A stretch of 6,827 bases of DNA from Spirochaetales bacterium. GTDB lineage: Bacteria > Spirochaetota > Spirochaetia > Sphaerochaetales > Sphaerochaetaceae. The notes below the pieces were generated by a model, which did no database searches, had not been told where the DNA came from, and worked only from the letters and a program-made list of their open reading frames with translations. The position numbers and the translations under genes are program-made. Numbering within the stretch: position 1 is the first letter of the stretch; each line of letters starts with the position of its first letter. Shown piece by piece: positions 6,001-6,827 of the stretch. Where the stretch lies: positions 1 through 6,827 of the forward strand of contig JALFYG010000136.1 in the NCBI GenBank assembly GCA_022784805.1, given 5' to 3'.

Positions 6001-6796
6001 GAATCCAACATCTTATACAGTGGAAGACAAGGACATTGTCCTTGCTGTTCCAACTAGATTCGGTTACACATTCCTTGGCTGGACAGAGAATCCATTCTCT
6101 ACATACAGAACATATGCTCTTAGATATATCATCGATACTTCCAGAGGTGAGGATCTGAAAATTACAGCTAAGTGGGCTCCTGTTGAGTATAAGATTACAT
6201 ATGTCCTTGATGGTGGTTCATACAGATATGACAACACCAACCCAACCAAGTACACTATCGAAACAGAGGGTGTATACCTGGCTAATCCTGTAAAGAGTGG
6301 GTACACATTCCAGGGTTGGATTGTCGCTGGTGATAAGACTGAAACTCTGAAGAAGGGGCTTGTCATTCCTGCTGGTTCAACTGGAGACGTTAAGATCTAC
6401 GCTATCTGGGAAAAGAATACTGTTGGAGTAGGCGAAGTCACAAAGATGCAGATAGATCAGATGGTCTATGGCAAGGATGGCTTCCCAAGACCTGACTGGG
6501 TTGTTAAGACTCCAGAGGGATATGGCTATCACTATGAAAAGGCTTTCTCTGATAATCCGGATCTCTATGAGGCATTGAGCGAGGCAAGTGCAGAGTGTGG
6601 TAAGCTCTTCTCTCAGTGGATCGGTACTAAGTATGAGATGGCTGTAAAGACAGTTGATGATACCTCATACCAGACAAGCGGCGTTGAGTATTCCAACACT
6701 GTCAGGGGAGCTGAAATAGTAGAGTACTGGCAGGAAGAAAACGGCAGGACATGGGTTCTTATGAGAATCGATGTAGACTTTGTCAACGTTGACTAA
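2951..6796 (+). CDS. Giant lipoprotein: twelve InlB B-type repeats plus LPP20-like C-terminal domain
   Basis: A 1281-residue exported protein. Residues 1-21 are a signal peptide (K2 R3, hydrophobic core, then LFVSC) with lipidation at Cys22. Residues 31-56 are an E/V/I/K triplet stalk. Twelve modules with the GYxFxGW core of the InlB B / Listeria-Bacteroides (Flg_new) repeat follow (cores at 108, 208, 308, 406, 481, 565, 641, 714, 886, 961, 1038 and 1117). Most also show Y-x-I-x-Y...GG before and TGD...KAVW after the core. A Pro-Glu linker (531-549) and a 91-residue insert in module 8 break the pattern. Residues 1160-1281 form an LPP20-like end domain. There is no LPXTG or transmembrane anchor at the C-terminus, so the lipid is the only visible anchor. 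Such repeats are known in surface proteins of host-associated bacteria (InlB binds host ligands); an adhesin, scaffold or envelope role here is inference. It has its own promoter candidate, and the frame is intact. Confidence 0.92.
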   Translation: MKRSFVLSIAIISIVLSLFVSCASSKTEETKVVEEVEKIVEIEEIEKVEEVIVEEPIKAEIIDGYLYINNHRVDIYLDGGSVVGDVDALLESANASGYIELPTVEKDGYVFLGWIDLNTGSYDNRSSIELSSIESDMKLKADLKLDVASTAISFEEDGNAYVIKAEHPVYSISVKAPKNSMVSVSVDEIMKNAIENEEIVIPSISLTDYIFLGWVEDGKDEAQESVTIKLDGNTGSRSFGAFFTPDLSKATFDSGVDGDKAWFKASLLGLSIKVNAPVDSAFYGDMDSIVAEAVSSNVLTLPTLNKRGYDFKGWRIVGEEKVEENPSIDILSMTKSLEYEAVFERIVYSIEYDEIGVEYVAKVEKPVIAPVFTASVTEEIVIEEEKNPDSYTIEDSFTLINPTRVGYTFIGWIREGEESYEARKTEELALGTTGDVKYITVWVPNEYKITLDPNGGELKNAPVSFTFDAPSFTLPAPEKKDYVFVGWKSGDKDPVREYVVDTTVPKSISLKAVWTPREYTIEYNKNIVLYSPKPEPIPEPEPLPENPESYTVLDSFTLYNPEIDGYTFMGWIEEGEESYEAKAVYSLPKGSSGDRKLSAVWIPNEYSISYDLNGGKIEGEEPKSFTFNSDYPLFIEPTLENYVFQGWIDTERETEPFKTLDTTVPGDKSLKAVWKPYEFSISYDLDGGELSEDAVTSYTVESESFTTVAPVKSGYEFVGWTNKDDATSCLFSLSLLKEEVRTTLNAYGDHLEIYTSLFDKKTKAMISEAMNKAGVSGIIENGVLKVAYEDLDTEEILTLVSSILKNTQIVVDGTYYGSKAIVPFVTVEAGSTGDIALKAVWKVITYTIDYDEDGVIFGSDLNRKAENACWYTVESAFQVINPEKKGYDFVGWILEGEPTSKARSIYEFSKGTTGDKNLVAVWMPSVYSITIDTKGGKIDEYPTSYSYMEKEITIPTPYRENYDFLGWRVEGNEDELISRYVIKKGDLGDVSLKAEWASTVYTVKYDLAGGALSEGVENPTSYTVEDKDIVLAVPTRFGYTFLGWTENPFSTYRTYALRYIIDTSRGEDLKITAKWAPVEYKITYVLDGGSYRYDNTNPTKYTIETEGVYLANPVKSGYTFQGWIVAGDKTETLKKGLVIPAGSTGDVKIYAIWEKNTVGVGEVTKMQIDQMVYGKDGFPRPDWVVKTPEGYGYHYEKAFSDNPDLYEALSEASAECGKLFSQWIGTKYEMAVKTVDDTSYQTSGVEYSNTVRGAEIVEYWQEENGRTWVLMRIDVDFVNVD
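3053..3106 (+). repeat. 9-bp imperfect tandem repeat encoding an E/V/I/K stalk
   Basis: Six degenerate 9-bp units of the GAA-ATC-GAA type encode EVE, KIV, EIE, EIE, KVE, EVI (residues 35-52). The region probably forms an extended or helical charged spacer holding the repeats away from the membrane. The short unit makes it prone to length change in steps of three residues without loss of frame. Confidence 0.75.
3161..3979 (+). repeat. Modules 1-3: 100-residue variant of the B-type repeat
   Basis: Residues 71-343. The GYxFxGW cores begin at residues 108, 208 and 308, an exact 100-residue (300-bp) period. In place of the usual extended segment before the core, each has a helix-like run: VDALLESAN, VDEIMKNAI, MDSIVAEAV. 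Each run is followed by a short strand (IELPT, IVIPS, LTLPT). Modules 2 and 3 share KAP-x-x-S and NAP-x-x-S before the helix. The copies are strongly diverged, so this is an old duplication. Confidence 0.7.
4541..4597 (+). other. Pro-Glu-rich linker between modules 5 and 6
   Basis: Residues 531-549 contain PKPEPIPEPEPLPENPES. The (X-Pro-Glu) pattern forms a stiff extended rod, as in TonB-type spacers, and here separates two A/B module pairs. It sits at the same place as the longer variable linker (358-389) before module 4. Confidence 0.7.
5138..5410 (+). other. 91-residue insert of unknown type in module 8
   Basis: Residues 730-820. It splits module 8 between GYEFVGWTN and the closing TVEAGSTGDIALKAVW. 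The insert looks mixed alpha/beta: a helix (LKEEVRTTLNAYGDHLEIYTSLF), a second helix (KAMISEAMNKAG), a strand (GVLKVAYED), a third helix (TEEILTLVSSILKN) and a strand (IVVDGTYYG). I recognise no family. Codon use is like the surrounding gene. Confidence 0.65.
6428..6793 (+). other. LPP20-like C-terminal domain
   Basis: Residues 1160-1281. FPRPDWVVKTPEG opens the domain, followed by an Ala-rich helix (EALSEASAECGKLFSQWIG) and VRGAEIVEYW...RTWVLMRIDVD at the end. This resembles the P-x-W start, helix and final 'G.eivey...yVlv.v' strand of LPP20-type lipoprotein domains found in spirochaetes and Helicobacter. The assignment is from pattern memory; the fold would be expected to sit in the periplasm or at the surface. 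Confidence 0.5.
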
Positions 6797-6806
6797 AGGC
6801 TATTGG

Positions 6807-6827
6807 TGCGGTGGCTATACTACCGCA
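6807..6827 (+). terminator. Terminator hairpin after the large lipoprotein (cut by window end)
   Basis: TGCGGTGG (6807-6814) pairs with CTACCGCA (6820-6827) as an 8-bp GC-rich stem with one G-U and a 5-nt loop, 10 nt past the stop. Any U tract lies beyond the window. Confidence 0.65.

Larger units (their letters stand above)
3980..6409 (+). repeat. Modules 4-12: classical B-type repeats in A/B/C order
   Basis: Residues 344-1153. Modules 4, 6 and 9 (type A) share SYT(I/V)...SFTLINP...GYTFIGWI.EGE and GTTGD. Modules 5, 7 and 10 (type B) share P.SFTF, a (D/N)Y.F.GW core and KAVW. Modules 8 and 11 (type C) share GGxLSE...SYTVE and a GYxFxGWT core; module 12 is nearest to type C. From the Trp of the core to the closing Trp takes 27-31 residues in every module except module 8 (121). 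Core-to-core spacing is 73-84 residues within this array, apart from the insert. A types are each preceded by Y(S/T)I(E/D)Y(D/N) and a variable linker, so the growth unit looks like a dimer or trimer. Confidence 0.8.

Overview
The window is about 42% GC by eye and codes almost throughout. Four genes are supported. The best guess for the host is a host-associated or anaerobic spirochaete (Treponema/Sphaerochaeta-like). The reasons are a permissive spirochaete-style lipobox on a very large lipoprotein, Treponema-like wording of the InlB B-type repeats, and an LPP20-like C-terminal domain. This is inference; a Bacillota or Bacteroidota host is not excluded by sequence alone.

Layout. Positions 1-203 carry no convincing gene, only a strong inverted repeat (147-182) that looks like the terminator of asnS. 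asnS, asparaginyl-tRNA synthetase, lies on the minus strand (204-1589) with a clear Shine-Dalgarno site and a good sigma70-type promoter. The 116-bp divergent intergenic region (1590-1705) also holds a small palindrome and 11-bp-spaced direct repeats. On the plus strand, an ArsC/Spx-fold protein lacking any cysteine (1706-2038) overlaps by one base a YycJ/WalJ-type metallo-beta-lactamase-fold hydrolase (2038-2811), which suggests a translationally coupled pair. A hairpin at the stop codon probably ends that unit.

The rest of the window (2951-6796) is one 1281-residue predicted lipoprotein. It has a signal peptide with Cys22, then an E/V/I/K triplet-repeat stalk. Next come twelve InlB B-type (Listeria-Bacteroides, Flg_new-like) modules marked by a GYxFxGW core, and last a C-terminal LPP20-like domain. 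The modules are not uniform. The first three are a helix-containing variant repeating every 100 residues exactly. The next nine follow an alternating A/B(/C) order, and one of them carries an insert of about 91 residues of unknown type. A terminator-like hairpin begins right after the stop and runs to the window edge.

Functionally, asnS is housekeeping and the ArsC-like/hydrolase pair is likely a small conserved accessory operon of unclear role. The large lipoprotein is probably a surface or periplasmic, adhesin- or scaffold-like protein with its own promoter. No mobile element, CRISPR array, tRNA or rRNA was seen.
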